From the NCBI GenBank assembly GCA_903844845.1, contig CAIMVG010000020.1, positions 1 through 64,000 on the forward strand: 64,000 nt of DNA, written 5' to 3'. A model generated the notes under the pieces. That model was not told the origin of the DNA, did no database searches, and saw only the letters and a list, made by a program, of their open reading frames with translations. This stretch comes from an uncultured Dehalococcoidia bacterium (GTDB lineage: Bacteria; Chloroflexota; Dehalococcoidia; Dehalococcoidales; UBA1222). Shown piece after piece: positions 34,181-42,183 of the stretch. Each line of letters starts with the position of its first letter. The stretch's first letter is position 1. Made by a program: the position numbers and the translations under genes.

Positions 34181-34894
34181 ATGACTGGAAGAGTATCCCG
34201 GAAAATTCAGCAAAAGAAAGCACCGCTTGAAGTCACGGAATTTTCCAGACGACAGGTTTTAACAGGTCTTGGCCTGGTTGCGGCAGGGGCCGCGATCGTT
34301 TCTTTGCCGATCGGCTGCAAGTCGAGTGGCGGGAGCACTTCCGATACCACCGCCGTTGAACCCGCAACCACTGATTCCGCTACCACGCCCCCTGTATCTA
34401 CAGATGTTTACCCCTCAACATATGTTCCGTATATTCCGCCCACCACAAAACCGGGACTCATAATAATCGAAGGCACCACTTGTTCGGTTGCCACAGACCG
34501 CCTGTATACTCCGGGACATATCTGGGTCAAATCTTTATCGAACAGTTTTGTTGTCGTGGGCATCACCTATACCATGTATCATATCCTGTACAACCCCTAC
34601 AATTGTTCGTTATCTCCGATCGGGACCAAATTAGCTGCCGAGGACACATTCGGCAGTATCGAAGGTTATAAAATGACTACCGACCTGTTGAGCCCTGTCA
34701 GCGGGACGGTGACAGATCTTAACAAGTTAGTGATTGGGAATGCGGGCGGACAGGGCGCGGGTGATAGTATGCTGGCCGCTCTGGCGGATGTCTACGGAGG
34801 CGGATGGATGGCTGTATTTCAGCTGAGCAAACCCGCCGAACTCGGCAAATTACTCACTCCGCAGCAATACGCAACTCTCGTCGCCCATGAATAA
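34181..34894 (+). CDS. Exported lipoprotein with GcvH-like lipoyl domain
   Basis: The 237-residue protein starts with a Tat-type signal (FSRRQVLTGLGLVAAGAA) and a possible lipobox ending at Cys46 (LPIGC). After a Thr/Pro-rich stalk, residues about 110-220 resemble glycine-cleavage protein H: HIWVKS, VVVGITYTMYHILYN, then FGSIEGYKMTTDLLSPVSGTV. There Lys164 aligns with the lipoylated Lys of GcvH (ESVKAASDIYSPVSG), and GGGWMAVFQLS matches the end of the family. Export of a lipoyl domain is unexpected, as lipoylation is cytoplasmic; a Tat route would permit export after folding and modification. ATG 34181 follows GGGAG. No other glycine cleavage gene is nearby. Confidence 0.75.
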   Translation: MTGRVSRKIQQKKAPLEVTEFSRRQVLTGLGLVAAGAAIVSLPIGCKSSGGSTSDTTAVEPATTDSATTPPVSTDVYPSTYVPYIPPTTKPGLIIIEGTTCSVATDRLYTPGHIWVKSLSNSFVVVGITYTMYHILYNPYNCSLSPIGTKLAAEDTFGSIEGYKMTTDLLSPVSGTVTDLNKLVIGNAGGQGAGDSMLAALADVYGGGWMAVFQLSKPAELGKLLTPQQYATLVAHE

Positions 34895-34973
34895 ACGCTG
34901 AGACATATCCGTTTACTTCCCCGCTTCGATATTCAGTTTGCCTGTTACGGCTGCGTGAGTGTAAACTTTCGGC

Positions 34974-35396
34974 ATGATTCCCATAACCGCCAGCCTTTCT
35001 ATCGATGAAAGCGAGATCCACGAAGACTTTGTCCGCGCCTCAGGGCCGGGGGGACAGAACGTCAACAAAGTCGCCACCTCTGTTCAACTCCGTTTTGACG
35101 CGGCCAACTCGCGTTCCTTGCCCGAGGAAGTTCGGCAACGCCTCATTGTGCTGGCGGGCAACAGGATAACCGCGGACGGGGTCCTTATCATCGAAGCCCG
35201 GCGGTTCCGTACCCAGGCCCGTAACCGCGAAGATGCAACTGCCCGGCTTGTAGAGCTGATCCGCAGCGCCGCTCAAAAGCCGATAATCCGCAGAAAGACC
35301 AGGCCGACGCTGGCATCGAAAGAACGCCGTTTGGAAAGCAAACGCCGGGGTGCCGAGAACAAACGGGTCAGGGGGCCCGTCCACCACGAAGAGTGA
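34974..35396 (+). CDS. arfB: Peptidyl-tRNA hydrolase ArfB (YaeJ)
   Basis: ArfB rescues ribosomes stalled at the end of truncated messages by hydrolysing the peptidyl-tRNA. The catalytic GGQ is in ASGPGGQNVNKVATSVQLR. The C-terminal basic tail, which sits in the empty mRNA channel, is seen as PTLASKERRLESKRRGAENKRVRGP. At 140 residues it has the normal length and lacks the codon-recognition domain of RF1. The start ATG has only a weak ribosome site, and the gene stands alone. The stretch coding GGQNVNK is nearly identical at DNA level to that in prfA, as expected from strong conservation. Confidence 0.93.
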   Translation: MIPITASLSIDESEIHEDFVRASGPGGQNVNKVATSVQLRFDAANSRSLPEEVRQRLIVLAGNRITADGVLIIEARRFRTQARNREDATARLVELIRSAAQKPIIRRKTRPTLASKERRLESKRRGAENKRVRGPVHHEE

Positions 35397-35483
35397 CCGC
35401 CTTATAGCGGGGGAATGGGCATCAAATCTTTAACCAATGCAGTTCACCTGAGGGCTTGATTTACCGTGGTACAATATTCCCCG

Positions 35484-35903
35484 ATGGGTAAGCATAGTTT
35501 CGAATATCTGCTCATTGGGATCCTCATCCTGGTCCTCGGTGCCTCGCTCAACTTTTTAGTAGTTGCCTCAAACGGCATGCAGATGCCCACCAGCCTTGAA
35601 TATACAGACGATTGCTTCACGCTGGTCGACAGTGAGGGAAACGAGTTGGAAGTTACAGAGGATACCCCGTTTGCTCTGCCCGCGGGGCGTTTTTTCATGA
35701 ACGAAACTACCAGGTTAAAGATACTCGGCGATATCATCTACATCGAGAATTTTGTGTTCGACGGTTATTATTCAGCGGGAGATGTCCTGATAGAGTTCGG
35801 CGCGGTGAGCATAATATTGTGGCTGTTTGCCGCGTTCTTTACGACGGTAAAGAATATTTTCCGGGGCGGGAACCATTTCCGCGATAAACACGCATTCATC
35901 TAA
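35484..35903 (+). CDS. DUF5317-like membrane protein
   Basis: The 139-residue protein has an N-terminal membrane helix (YLLIGILILVLGASLNFLVV), an extracellular part containing NGMQMPTSLEY, and a C-terminal helix (SIILWLFAAFFTTVK). The order 'N-V-x-S-N-G-x-M-P ... LGDIIYI ... GDVLIEFG' is that of DUF5317-like proteins, a family of unknown function. ATG 35484 is preferred because the first five codons of the longer frame precede the membrane helix without a ribosome site. A possible -10 (TACAAT) at 35470 is too close to be reliable. It lies at the edge of the second palindrome field. Confidence 0.65.
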   Translation: MGKHSFEYLLIGILILVLGASLNFLVVASNGMQMPTSLEYTDDCFTLVDSEGNELEVTEDTPFALPAGRFFMNETTRLKILGDIIYIENFVFDGYYSAGDVLIEFGAVSIILWLFAAFFTTVKNIFRGGNHFRDKHAFI

Positions 35904-36086
35904 GGCCGCCCTAGCCGCAAACCGAAATTTCCCAAACCGGCTTCGACTAATTTTTTCCGGCTTTATCGGTCCACCGGCTTTCCAGCTGCCCCCAACCCGC
36001 ATTTATGTCGCCCCTCGGGGATGACAGGCTACTTTATTTGTCATTGTCGGACTCGCTCCGACAATCCAGATGCCACCATCATGTTC

Positions 36087-36114
36087 GTAGGGGCACGGCG
36101 CGCCGTGCCCCTAC
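36087..36114. repeat. Palindrome copy 13 with tail
   Basis: A perfect copy with a GC centre; the tail at 36115-36154 has one change (GATCAA for AATCAA). Confidence 0.9.
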
Positions 36115-36256
36115 CCTGACGATCAAAAAGAGCCACATTCAATCCGACAATCCATACGTCCCTCGGGTTCCGCCTAGGCGGATCGGACTCGCTCCGACAA
36201 TCCAGACATCAGGGTTCAGGTTCCTTATTCTGAATCCCTCGAGTTTGGAGCCGTTC

Positions 36257-36285
36257 GTAGGGGCACGGCGCGCCGTGCCCCCTGC
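36257..36285. repeat. Palindrome copy 14, without tail
   Basis: GC centre, five C in the right arm, last bases TGC; followed by unrelated sequence. Confidence 0.85.
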
Positions 36286-36357
36286 CCGTAAAAATCTTTC
36301 AGAGCAAGAATTTCGGGGAACCGCCCGAGGCCCGATTCGATACATTGGGGCATGTTC

Positions 36358-36386
36358 GTAAGGGGCACGGCACGCCGTGCCCCTAC
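36358..36386. repeat. Palindrome copy 15 with tail
   Basis: AC centre, one extra A after GTA. The tail at 36387-36426 is intact. Confidence 0.87.
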
Positions 36387-36502
36387 CCTGACAATCAAAA
36401 AGAGCCACATTCAATCCGACAATCCAGAGTAAAAGGTCCTGGCCGCCTTTATGGGATGACGGGGGGATATGATCTCGTTATTCCGGATTCCCGGTCCCCG
36501 CT

Positions 36503-37612
36503 TCAATCCTTTTCAAATTTGATCCACCGGCTTTTCAACTGCCCGCATCCCGCATCTATATCGGCCCCCCGGGACACCCTGAGCATCGTCCTGACCCCGC
36601 CGGCTATCAATCTTTTCTGAAATTCATGCGCCGCATCCATCGATGAGGGATTAAACTCGTTCGAGCCCGCAGGATTGCCGACTATCAGATTAACGGAACA
36701 CGAAAGGCCATTGAGCAACCGGATGAGTCCGTCGGCGTCGTTCATCGAATCGTTTATCCCCGAGAAAAGTGCATATTCGATGAAGATTTTCAGTCCTGTT
36801 TTGGCCACGTATTCCCGGCAGGCCGGGATCAGCACCCCCAGGGGGTATTTGCGGTTAACGGGAACGAGGCGGCCGCGCAATTCGTCATTCGCCGCATGGA
36901 GAGAAACCGCCATCTGGAACTGAAGGCCCTCGGAGGCGAGTTGAAGCATCTGGGGGGCCAGGCCGGAGGTGGATAGCGTCACCTGGTGAAGGCCCAGGCC
37001 AAAACCTTTGGGGGAGTTGATCATGGCGAGAGCCTGCCGCACGTTATCGTAATTGGCGAGCGGTTCCCCCATACCCATGAAAACCACGTTGGTCAACCAG
37101 CTCCGATCAGATTTTTGACTTTCGCCGGAGCCCCCGAACCCGAACCGCCGGGTGAAGTACAGGACCTGCCCGATTATCTCTCCCGGCTCCAGGTTGCGAT
37201 CGAAACCTTGCCGGCCCGTCGCACAGAAGTTGCATCCGACCGCGCAACCCACCTGGCTGGATACGCAAACGGTATGCCGGACCCTTCCAGTGCGGGTGAT
37301 TTTGGAAAACATCAAAGTCGATTCGATGGTCTTGCCGTCTTCCAGCCGAAAGAGGACTTTGCGTGTTTGACCGTCGGCCGACACTTTTTCGTCGACAGGT
37401 TCAGGCAAACCGAGAACGGCTTGCTCCGCAAGTTTCTCTTTCAGGGAATGTCTCAAGCCCGTCATTTCCTCAAAGGTCGAGGCGCACTCACGGTAGATGG
37501 ATTTCAAAAGGACGTCAGCCTGTGAAACGGGTTCACCGAAAGACTTTACAAACTCCGCCAGTTGAACAGGCGTAAAATCGAGGATTTTAACCGGGGCGTC
37601 CTTAGAAAGCAT
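36503..37612 (-). CDS. rlmN: Dual-specificity RNA methyltransferase RlmN (23S A2503 / tRNA A37)
   Basis: RlmN is a radical-SAM enzyme that methylates C2 of A2503 in 23S rRNA and A37 of some tRNAs. The 4Fe-4S motif is CAVGCNFCATGRQG (C-x3-C-x2-C). VVFMGMGEPLANYDNV, TLSTSGLAP and a C-terminal conserved Cys in SRGADIDAGCGQL are all present. The last is the second catalytic cysteine, so the enzyme should be complete. The length of 369 residues is normal. The start is ATG 37612. It ends close to a palindrome field, with no visible terminator. Confidence 0.95.
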   Translation of the reverse strand: MLSKDAPVKILDFTPVQLAEFVKSFGEPVSQADVLLKSIYRECASTFEEMTGLRHSLKEKLAEQAVLGLPEPVDEKVSADGQTRKVLFRLEDGKTIESTLMFSKITRTGRVRHTVCVSSQVGCAVGCNFCATGRQGFDRNLEPGEIIGQVLYFTRRFGFGGSGESQKSDRSWLTNVVFMGMGEPLANYDNVRQALAMINSPKGFGLGLHQVTLSTSGLAPQMLQLASEGLQFQMAVSLHAANDELRGRLVPVNRKYPLGVLIPACREYVAKTGLKIFIEYALFSGINDSMNDADGLIRLLNGLSCSVNLIVGNPAGSNEFNPSSMDAAHEFQKRLIAGGVRTMLRVSRGADIDAGCGQLKSRWIKFEKD

Positions 37613-37814
37613 GGAACATTTTAATCTAATTCACACGGTCATGAAAAGGCGCAGCGCAATAAGGCAGGATTGTGCCTGTTCCGTGCGCATAATTTGTGTA
37701 ATCAGAACATTTGTGCTACTATTGATTTATGCCCCTTCGGCACTTTATGGCAAGCCGATTAACAACACGAACTGAATATATCGAATAAGAAAGACCAGAG
37801 TGTTCAGATCGCAC

Positions 37815-37838
37815 GGGCACGGCGCGCCGTGCCCCTAC
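37815..37838. repeat. Palindrome copy 16 with tail
   Basis: The left arm is shortened to GGGCACGGC, right arm complete. The tail (37839-37878) has two changes (TGATAATC, TCCAACAATCC). Confidence 0.82.
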
Positions 37839-38001
37839 CCTGATAATCAAAAAGAGCCACATTCAATCCAACAATCCAGACACCAGAGGGAGGGTCACTT
37901 ATTCTGGATCCCTCGAGCCTCGAGGACAAGAACCTCGGGGAATCGCCCGAGGCCCGGGTCTCGGCCCGGGATGACAACCACAAAACCTTCCCGGCGGGAC
38001 C

Positions 38002-38029
38002 GTAAGGGCACGGCGCGCCGTGCCCTTAC
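38002..38029. repeat. Palindrome copy 17 with compensatory stem change
   Basis: GTAAGGGCACGGC replaces the standard GTAGGGG arm, and the right arm reads GCCGTGCCCTTAC. Both arms changed so that the palindrome stays perfect (G:C to A:T at position 4/25), indicating selection for the hairpin. Confidence 0.9.
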
Positions 38030-38348
38030 CCAGATCCGACAATCCATTGGTTTCTTAAAGCCCCTCACCTCTGCCCTCAGCGACACCCGGGGAAACTCTC
38101 TTTCACCCACCTGTGAAAATCGGTTCGTTTTATTTGAACGAAAAACGAATCGACGAATGAGGCCATGCCTGCGACGCCGATTCGTTTCCTTAAAAAGATG
38201 CTTTGATTGCGCTTATGTTAAGTGACTGCAATTCGACTATCGATTTGACCCAAACGACGGCGGCGCGGGATGGCACCATCCATAATCGATAGCAGGGAAT
38301 AGTCGGCGATGGTCGTTAAATGCGAGGACAAGGCCCGCTCGTAAGGAG

Positions 38349-38882
38349 TTACCTGACCAGTTCAGCGGTAGCCTGCTTTTGAATCTGCGCAAGATTTGGC
38401 AAATCAGCCTGACTGGTGACCACCGCCCCGATCATGAGTATCCCCTGGGGGCTCGGCGCGGTTATCACGTATGCCTTTCCCGTTGTATCCTGGTAGGTCA
38501 TTCCTTTGGAAATCAAAACAACCTCAATGGGATTCGACTTCGCCTGGTTATCATCGATGACGAAGAAATTATCTGTATTCATAGAAAAACCGGAGATAGA
38601 CGAGTATTCGGATAGCATAGCAGTCACGCGAAGCGGATGTTGGCTGACGTCATAGCAAAGGATCGAGTAAAGAAGGTCGGCTGATGGTCTGATCACTTTT
38701 TTGCTAGCGGCTGATGACGGCGGTGAGAAAACCCACTGATTGCTGGGAAAGTTGAATTTCTCGGTCATCGTTACTTGCATTTGAGTATTGGGTATCCTGA
38801 TTACCAGGGCAAGATTTACGATGAAGGCCACCGCGACAGCCCCCAGGATCATCAATCCTATCCACAGTATCCGCTTCTTCAT
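38349..38882 (-). CDS. DUF1254-type membrane-anchored protein
   Basis: The 177-residue protein has an N-terminal membrane helix (WIGLMILGAVAVAFIVNLALV) and then a soluble domain starting PSNQWVFSPPSSAASKKVIRPSADLLYSILCYDVSQHPLRVTA. This resembles the N-terminal half of DUF1254 proteins ('rpnpDtlys...'), a family of unknown function that pairs with DUF1214. Its ATG overlaps the stop of the upstream DUF1214-like gene in an ATGA junction, so translation is coupled and the products likely form one complex on the outer face of the membrane. Confidence 0.72.
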   Translation of the reverse strand: MKKRILWIGLMILGAVAVAFIVNLALVIRIPNTQMQVTMTEKFNFPSNQWVFSPPSSAASKKVIRPSADLLYSILCYDVSQHPLRVTAMLSEYSSISGFSMNTDNFFVIDDNQAKSNPIEVVLISKGMTYQDTTGKAYVITAPSPQGILMIGAVVTSQADLPNLAQIQKQATAELVR

Positions 38883-39442
38883 TGTTGGGAGCTCTCCTTG
38901 ATGATATGCGGCAACTCCATCGTCTGCAAAGTCCTGGCATCCAAATAAGCGGGCCCGGGGTTATGCAGGCGAAGGTATATTGACATCGTTTTGGTGTTTC
39001 CGGAGGGCAGCCAGTTTCCCTGCTGATAGGTATTTGACAGATGTATCTTGAAACTGCCGTCAGGCTCGAATGTAATATCGGTTGAACTAAACGAATAGCG
39101 GTCCTGGTCATTGGCTATCAAGAAACCATCCTGATCATAAACAGTGATGTCCCACCATCGGGCGTCAGGCGCCCGGCCCTGTATGATATAGTCGCAACTG
39201 CTCACCAGCGGGTTGGCGTCATCATCGGAGTACGCATCTAAATAAATAACCTCCGATTTATTCAATGCCATCAGCCCGTTTTCGGCGACCCACGCCCTGA
39301 CATAGGGGTTTGCCCCGGTGCTGCCCATGGAAAAGTTGGTAGACCATGGCCCGTTTTTGACATTGCTCCAAAGTGGGATAAGATTGACAACAGGCTTGAC
39401 GGTAAAATAGCCTGCGGAAGTACCCGCAACAACAACTATCAA
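38879..39442 (-). CDS. DUF1214-type membrane-anchored protein
   Basis: The 187-residue protein carries VAENGLMALNKSEVIYLDAYSDDDANPL, ARWWDITVYDQDGFLIANDQDRYS and NWLPSGNTKTMSIYLRLHNPG, a good fit to DUF1214, the usual partner of DUF1254. A hydrophobic N-terminus anchors it. The start is problematic. TTG 39442 gives a signal anchor without its basic flank. The frame remains open upstream (RGVRDIKTIYKVAISV) and an ATA codon at 39475 lies seven bases after an AGGGGGG-TTAGGG stretch, so a non-standard or mutated start is possible. It is the first gene of the pair. Confidence 0.72.
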   Translation of the reverse strand: MIVVVAGTSAGYFTVKPVVNLIPLWSNVKNGPWSTNFSMGSTGANPYVRAWVAENGLMALNKSEVIYLDAYSDDDANPLVSSCDYIIQGRAPDARWWDITVYDQDGFLIANDQDRYSFSSTDITFEPDGSFKIHLSNTYQQGNWLPSGNTKTMSIYLRLHNPGPAYLDARTLQTMELPHIIKESSQQ

Positions 39443-39598
39443 AACAGATATGGCAACCTTGTAGATAGTCTTTATGTCCCTAACCCCCCTGATACCGGCG
39501 GATAATCTGCTGCGGGTGAATTTCCCTTTAGTCTAGTCTCCGGGAAATTTATTATCAACACATTTTGACATATATACAACATGCGGCGGAAGCCGATC

Positions 39599-39626
39599 GT
39601 AGGGGCACGGCGCGCCGTGCCCCTAC
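39599..39626. repeat. Palindrome copy 18 with tail
   Basis: A perfect copy with a GC centre; the tail (39627-39663) is diverged in its middle (CCCATGACTC). Confidence 0.9.
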
Positions 39627-39760
39627 CCTGACAATCAAAAAGAGCCCATGACTCGACAATCCATTCTTCTCTCGCGTCATTGTCGGACTTGCCTCGGGTT
39701 GTTCCCCGAGGTTCTTGTACTCGAGGCTCGAGTGATCCGACAATCCAGACATCTGAGCGA

Positions 39761-39836
39761 CGACATTTGGTATTGTTTCGCTTTGCTCGACAAGGCAGTG
39801 GAAATGGATCCCCGGGTCTCACGCCCGAGGATGACA
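39761..39836. repeat. 76-bp direct repeat, left copy
   Basis: This copy begins CGACATTTGGTATTG and runs through CTCGACAAGGCAGTGG and GGATCCCCGGGTCTCACG. It matches 41261-41336 with about five differences. The two copies bracket both cyclophilin genes. Confidence 0.85.
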
Positions 39837-39925
39837 TTTGTATTGGTTTGGATGAAATCCCCTCAGAAGGTCACTACCCGCCAATAGGGTTGACGAAAAG
39901 CTCCCCGAAAGGATATTGTTTAAGG

Positions 39926-40576
39926 ATGAAAAAATTAACTTTCAAAATTTTCTCTTTACTGACCGTGCTCCTGGTTTGTATCACGGCCATCGCGGCATCA
40001 GCCTGCAAAAGTTCTTCATCCGCCACCACGAGTGTCCATACCCAGACATGGTCCGCGGCACCTGCGATGCAGATCGACCTTTCAAAAACCTACACCGCGG
40101 TTTTTGATACCAGCCTGGGCACTTTTAAGGTCCAGTTATTCACTTCCCTCGCACCCAAAACGGTAAATAATTTCGTTTTCCTGTCGAATCAAAAATTCTA
40201 TGACGGCACCATATTCCACCGCATAATGAAGACTTTCATGATCCAGAGCGGCGACCCCACCGGCACCGGCATGGGCGGGCCCGGATACACCATACCCGAC
40301 GAATTGCCTGTGAAATACTCTTATGACCCCGGTATCGTTGCCATGGCGAACACAGGACGAGCCAACTCGGGCGGCAGCCAGTTCTTCATCTGTACGGGAA
40401 CTGTGGCGGCCAACCTTAACCAGAACCCGATCTACACCGAATTCGGGAAAGTCATCGAGGGCATGGACGTAGTTCAGAAGATAGCCGCTGTGTCCGTCGT
40501 GGCGTCATCTTCCGGGGAACTTAGCAAACCTGTAACCCCGCCGGTCATCAAAACGATCACCATAGAAGTATCTTAA
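39926..40576 (+). CDS. Peptidylprolyl isomerase (cyclophilin), lipoprotein
   Basis: Cyclophilins catalyse cis/trans isomerisation of prolyl bonds. The 216-residue protein starts with a lipoprotein signal (LLTVLLVCITAIAASAC, Cys27), so it should be anchored outside the cytoplasmic membrane to help fold exported proteins. The catalytic domain runs from about residue 50 to the end: FHRIMKTFMIQSGDPTGTGMGGPGY, with the active Arg in FHRIM and PVIKTITIE at the end, and the substrate-binding residues of SQFFICTG. Start is ATG 39926; the frame upstream is repeat-derived. The next gene is a close paralogue without signal peptide, 31 bases away. Confidence 0.93.
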   Translation: MKKLTFKIFSLLTVLLVCITAIAASACKSSSSATTSVHTQTWSAAPAMQIDLSKTYTAVFDTSLGTFKVQLFTSLAPKTVNNFVFLSNQKFYDGTIFHRIMKTFMIQSGDPTGTGMGGPGYTIPDELPVKYSYDPGIVAMANTGRANSGGSQFFICTGTVAANLNQNPIYTEFGKVIEGMDVVQKIAAVSVVASSSGELSKPVTPPVIKTITIEVS

Positions 40577-40607
40577 TAAGCACATTTTAATTAGGAAGGA
40601 AGAAAAG

Positions 40608-41168
40608 ATGCCGATCAATACAGGAAACCCAGGGATGCCGATGAGCTGGAGTTCAGCTCCTGCAATGACACTGGACAAGACCAAGAAATACCATGCCGTT
40701 TTCGAGACGAGCCTCGGTTCTTTCAAGGTAGAACTGCTGGCCGACGAATCGCCGAAGACAGTTAACAACTTCGTCTTTCTGGCAAAGCAAAAGTTCTACG
40801 ACGGCGTGATTTTTCACCGCATAATCAAGACTTTCATGATCCAGGGCGGCGACCCCACCGGCACCGGATGCGGCGGCCCGGGATACCAGTTCGCAGACGA
40901 ACTGCCCGTCAAACACTCCTATGAACCGGGTGTCCTGGCGATGGCGAATTCGGGCCCCAATACCAACGGGAGCCAGTTCTTCGTCTGCACCGGCGGCGAT
41001 TCCAAGTTCCTTAACCAGCAGCCGAATTACACCCAGTTCGGGAAAGTCGTCGAAGGCATGGATATCGTGCAGAAGATAGCGTCGGTGCCCGTTTCGTTCA
41101 GCAACGGGGAGATGAGCAAGCCCCAGACGCCCCCCGCCATCAAGACCATTACGATCATTGAGACGTAG
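40608..41168 (+). CDS. Peptidylprolyl isomerase (cyclophilin), cytoplasmic
   Basis: The 186-residue cyclophilin is highly similar to its upstream neighbour: ETSLGSFKVELLADESPKTVNNFVFLAKQKFYDGVIFHRIIKTF, then GGDPTGTGCGGPGYQFADELPVKHSYEPG and SQFFVCTG. It lacks a signal peptide, so it acts in the cytoplasm. The pair looks like a tandem duplication in which one copy gained or lost a lipoprotein signal. ATG 40608 has AGGAAGG upstream. The coding sequences are clearly diverged, so the duplication is not recent. After the stop comes a strong hairpin at 41211-41250. Confidence 0.94.
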   Translation: MPINTGNPGMPMSWSSAPAMTLDKTKKYHAVFETSLGSFKVELLADESPKTVNNFVFLAKQKFYDGVIFHRIIKTFMIQGGDPTGTGCGGPGYQFADELPVKHSYEPGVLAMANSGPNTNGSQFFVCTGGDSKFLNQQPNYTQFGKVVEGMDIVQKIASVPVSFSNGEMSKPQTPPAIKTITIIET

Positions 41169-41210
41169 GCGAATCAGCTATCAGCTTTCTGCACTCAGCT
41201 GTCAGTAACG

Positions 41211-41250
41211 TTTGAAGGATTGTCGGGCTTCGGCCCGACAATCCTTCAAA
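41211..41250 (+). terminator. Perfect 18-bp hairpin after the cyclophilin pair
   Basis: TTTGAAGGATTGTCGGGC pairs fully with its complement around a TTCG loop. There is no T run, so it may act as a message-stabilising hairpin or repeat and not as a classic terminator. Confidence 0.6.
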
Positions 41251-41260
41251 TCACGTTAAA

Positions 41261-41336
41261 CGACATTTAGTATTGTCTCGCTACGCTCGACAAGGCAGTG
41301 GAAATGGATCCCCGGGTCTCACGCCCGAGGATGACA
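41261..41336. repeat. 76-bp direct repeat, right copy
   Basis: Partner of 39761-39836, in the same orientation. Confidence 0.85.
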
Positions 41337-41783
41337 ATTATGTTTAGTGACAATGAACCACAATTGTCTGTCGATCAATAAAATTCCCACGTCATTGTCG
41401 GACTTGCTCCGACAATCCAGAGTAAACGATCCTGGATTCCCGCCTTCGCGGGAATGACAAACCAACCAATGGCAGGATCTCCCCTATACCCCGCGTTCCG
41501 CCTAGGCGGATCGGAATTGCTCCGACAATCCAGACACGCCGAACCATTGTTCTGGATTCCCGGGTCTCGACGCCCGGGAATGACCCTGGGGTTGAAATCG
41601 GCTCTGGATTCCGGCTGTCGCGCCGGAATGACAAATATATGGACGGGATGACATGGGGTAGTAGGGGGTGGGGAACGAACAAAATATATTTCAACCTTGA
41701 CACAGATACGGGTTTGTGCAAAACTACTCTCAGAAACAGAAAGGCAATACTGGAAACAATATTCGTCTTTCTAAGGCTAAAAT

Positions 41784-42089
41784 ATGTCAGAATGGGCCTT
41801 TATCACAACACACGGGCTGGTGCTTGCCGACATCGCCAAACACCCGCGCAGTACCGCGCGTGACATCGGCGACGCCGTGGGAGTCACCGAACGGACCGCC
41901 CACAAGATCATCATCGACCTCGAAGAAGCCGGCTATATCACCAAGACCAAGGTCGGCCGCAAAAACAAATATACCATCCACCCTGACATGCCCCTGGCTG
42001 ACGAAGCCAGCGACGCTGCGGTCGGGGAACTCCTCGTCATGCTGGGCTGGAAACGCCGCCGTCACCAGCCGGCCGAATCAGTAGCCTAG
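41784..42089 (+). CDS. Winged helix-turn-helix DNA-binding protein
   Basis: The 101-residue protein consists almost wholly of a winged HTH: VLADIAKHPRSTARDIGDAVGVTERTAHKIIIDLEEAGYI (helix, turn, recognition helix) and a basic wing TKTKVGRKNKYTI. It lacks any visible effector domain and ends in a basic GWKRRRHQPAE tail. The type resembles MarR/ArsR-like or IclR N-terminal modules used as small transcription regulators. ATG 41784 has AAGG seven bases upstream. It lies 95 bases before argJ on the same strand, so it could control the arginine operon, but nothing in the sequence shows this. Confidence 0.8.
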   Translation: MSEWAFITTHGLVLADIAKHPRSTARDIGDAVGVTERTAHKIIIDLEEAGYITKTKVGRKNKYTIHPDMPLADEASDAAVGELLVMLGWKRRRHQPAESVA

Positions 42090-42183
42090 CTCCTTATTCC
42101 CCTTCACCTCTTCCCGTCTACTGGTCCAATCCAGCTTTCCAAATTGCCCATATTCGGGATACTATGATATATTTCTTACACTT

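Larger units (their letters stand above)
35904..36502. repeat. Second palindrome field, between the DUF5317-like gene and rlmN
   Basis: No gene is seen. Besides palindromes 13-15 it contains the hairpin ATTGTCGGA-CTCGC-TCCGACAAT (36043-36065), its partner at 36186-36205, and a segment 36207-36256 close to the one at 20148-20195. Two of the three palindromes carry the 40-bp tail (36115-36154 and 36387-36426). Confidence 0.75.
37613..38348. repeat. Third palindrome-rich intergenic region
   Basis: No gene is supported. It contains palindromes 16 and 17, one tail (37839-37878), and the inverted pair CTATCGAT (38237-38244) / ATCGATAG (38285-38292). At 37727-37789 a 19-codon ATG frame (MPLRHFMASRL...) is too short to support. 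Also seen are AT-rich stretches around 38115-38160 with repeated CGAATC/GATTCG. Confidence 0.6.
39443..39925. repeat. Repeat-filled region upstream of the first cyclophilin
   Basis: No gene is supported. It contains palindrome 18 with its tail (39627-39663), a hairpin-like segment GTCATTGTCGGACTTGCC (39675-39692), and the left copy (39761-39836) of a 76-bp direct repeat whose right copy is at 41261-41336. Confidence 0.7.
41169..41783. repeat. Hairpin-rich intergenic region
   Basis: No gene is supported. Hairpins: 41211-41250 (18-bp perfect stem, TTCG loop), 41394-41416 (ATTGTCGGA-CTTGC-TCCGACAAT), 41436-41455 (ATTCCCGC-CTTC-GCGGGAAT), 41556-41581 (ATTCCCGGG, eight-base loop) and 41608-41629 (ATTCCGGC type). 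The last three share the CTGGATTCC...GGAATGAC frame. The right direct repeat lies at 41261-41336. Confidence 0.7.

Noticed and set aside
37727-37789. 19-codon ORF (MPLRHFMASRL...)
   Set aside because: Too short, no ribosome site and no conservation evidence.
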